The notes under the pieces are model-generated. The model had not been told where the DNA came from, did not search any database, and saw only the letters and a program-made list of their open reading frames with translations. DNA of 14,355 nucleotides from an uncultured Dorea sp. (GTDB taxonomy: Bacteria > Bacillota > Clostridia > Lachnospirales > Lachnospiraceae), in NCBI GenBank assembly GCA_910589275.1, contig CAJUTH010000059.1, forward strand, positions 1 to 14,355, in the 5' to 3' direction. Position 1 is the stretch's first letter. Each line of letters opens with the position of its first letter. Shown piece by piece: positions 13,688-14,355 of this stretch. The translations under genes were made by a program, and so were the position numbers.

Positions 13688-13783
13688 AAGTTCCTTATAC
13701 TAGGCTCGTGGAAAACCTCGCCAAGTAAACAGGAACGACTTTTCGCAGTAAGCTTATGAAAAAATTTGCTAACTGCTCAGTAG
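13688..13783 (-). repeat. A-B element 7, inverted (long B plus diverged A)
   Basis: Read on the minus strand, this is a shortened module A (13746-13777; arms GCAGTTAGC and GCTTACTGC with one mismatch) preceded by ACTGA. It is followed by GTCGTTCCTG and a long B (13691-13737) that keeps GAGGT...CGAG...TAG and the AAGGAACTTCCT tail. On the plus strand, GTTCCT (13691-13696) pairs with AGGAAC (13732-13737). It is the only inverted copy seen. Confidence 0.7.
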
Positions 13784-13821
13784 TCCCTATTAAAGACAAT
13801 GTAACTATAATTTTTAGAAAA

Positions 13822-13830
13822 TGGAGGAAA
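13822..13830 (+). promoter_or_regulatory. rpsM ribosome binding site (decides start)
   Basis: TGGAGGAAA places GGAGG 8 nt before the ATG at 13836. An in-frame ATG at 13821 overlaps this site and is therefore rejected as the start. Confidence 0.8.
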
Positions 13831-13835
13831 ATCAC

Positions 13836-14204
13836 ATGGCTCGTATAGCAGGTGTAGACTTACCAAGAGACAAACGTGTTGAAATCGGACTGACTTATAT
13901 TTATGGAATCGGCAGACCGAGTGCAACCCGGATTCTGGCAGAGGCAGGAGTAGATCCTGATATCCGCTGCAGAGACTTGACAGATGAGGATGTTAAGAAA
14001 ATCAGTGCAGTAATTGATGAGACTCAGATGGTAGAAGGCGATCTTAGAAGAGAGATTGCGCTGAACATCAAGAGACTGCAGGAGATTGGATGCTACAGAG
14101 GTATCCGTCACAGAAAAGGACTTCCGGTTCGCGGTCAGAAGACGAAGACAAACGCAAGAACAAGGAAGGGTCCGAAGAGAACAGTAGCTAATAAGAAGAA
14201 GTAA
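13836..14204 (+). CDS. rpsM: 30S ribosomal protein S13
   Basis: S13 is a small-subunit head protein that contacts P-site tRNA and bridges to L5. From 13836 the product is 122 residues. It begins MARIAGVDLPRDKRVEIGLT, has the helix-hairpin region YIYGIGRPSATRIL, RRHRKGLPVRGQ-like motif IRHRKGLPVRGQKT and the basic C-terminal tail TRKGPKRTVANKKK. An ATG five codons earlier lies in the ribosome binding site. The gene is flanked by repeat elements on both sides and preceded by the longest gap in the window. Confidence 0.97.
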   Translation: MARIAGVDLPRDKRVEIGLTYIYGIGRPSATRILAEAGVDPDIRCRDLTDEDVKKISAVIDETQMVEGDLRREIALNIKRLQEIGCYRGIRHRKGLPVRGQKTKTNARTRKGPKRTVANKKK

Positions 14205-14285
14205 AAGACTTAGCGAAGGCAAGCTGTAAACGCAGCCTGAGGTTCGTATTTACTTTGTTCTTCGAGCATAGCGAGAAGAACTTCA
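14205..14285 (+). repeat. A-B element 8 (A plus short B)
   Basis: Starts right after the rpsM stop. Module A is diverged (GACTTAGCGAAGGCAAGC... to GAGGTTCGT, 14207-14246), with arms AGGC/GCCT in the core. Short B (14257-14281) pairs GTTCTTC with GAAGAAC around the loop GAGCATAGCGA, a different arm sequence with full pairing. The tail is TTCAT. Confidence 0.75.
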
Positions 14286-14327
14286 TGAAAATTCATCAAA
14301 AAAAGGAAAGTGTAGGTTAGTTTTATT

Positions 14328-14355
14328 ATGGCAAAGAAAGTTACAAAGAAAGTGA
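14328..14355 (+). CDS. rpsK: 30S ribosomal protein S11 (3' end cut by window)
   Basis: Only nine codons are visible: MAKKVTKKV. This lysine-rich start, and its place after rpsM, fit S11, which binds the platform of the small subunit. The ribosome binding site is weak: AGGTT at 14314-14318 is the nearest candidate, and AAGGAAAG lies about 17 nt or more from the ATG. The 123-nt gap from rpsM is mainly repeat element 8. Identity rests mostly on gene order. Confidence 0.85.

Noticed and set aside
13806..13811. TATAAT before rpsM as a second promoter
   Set aside because: At 16-18 bp upstream there is no hexamer resembling TTGACA (GTCCCT at 17 bp) and no extended -10 TG, so the match alone is weak.

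Overview
This window is a continuous stretch of the S10-spc-alpha ribosomal protein supercluster, all on the + strand. Gene order is rpsJ-rplC-rplD-rplW-rplB-rpsS-rplV-rpsC-rplP-rpmC-rpsQ-rplN-rplX-rplE-rpsZ-rpsH-rplF-rplR-rpsE-rpmD-rplO-secY-adk-map-(KOW protein)-infA-rpmJ-rpsM-rpsK. Several things point to a Gram-positive anaerobe of the class Clostridia, most likely a Lachnospiraceae member. These are strong AAGGAGG ribosome binding sites, the zinc-binding short S14, the zinc-lid adenylate kinase, the KOW-domain gene between map and infA, moderate GC, and the sequence style of L16, S8 and L29. The genus is not decided from sequence alone.

Layout. Positions 1-6689 hold rpsJ to rpsZ, packed tightly with short gaps or 1-11 nt overlaps. 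The one notable gap here is rpsJ-rplC, which can fold into a small three-way junction. Positions 6690-9608 hold rpsH to rplO, with large gaps on both sides of rpsH. secY, adk and map follow; adk is preceded by a 125-nt gap with three hairpins. From map onward the gaps grow, and a good internal promoter (TTGACG, 18 bp, TGCTATAAT) lies between infA and rpmJ and probably drives the alpha-operon part. The longest gene-free stretch is about 436 nt between rpmJ and rpsM. The window ends nine codons into rpsK.

The genes build both ribosomal subunits, provide translation initiation factor IF-1, insert membrane proteins (SecY), trim N-terminal methionine (Map) and balance adenine nucleotides (Adk).

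The unexpected content is a family of small, modular, palindromic repeats (here called A-B elements) in five gaps: rpsZ-rpsH, rpsH-rplF, map-KOW gene, rpmJ-rpsM and rpsM-rpsK. I count eight copies, seven forward and one inverted. Module A (about 45 nt) is bounded by CACT/AGTG arms. Module B is a hairpin with GTTC..../....GAAC arms, in a 25-nt short form and a 45-47-nt long form. Arm sequences vary between copies but pairing is kept, so the structure appears to be under selection or to be copied as a mobile palindrome. One copy supplies the stop codon of map. A forward and an inverted copy bracket a roughly 200-nt structured, non-coding segment just upstream of rpsM. No tRNA, rRNA, CRISPR array, insertion sequence with transposase, or clear intrinsic terminator was seen.
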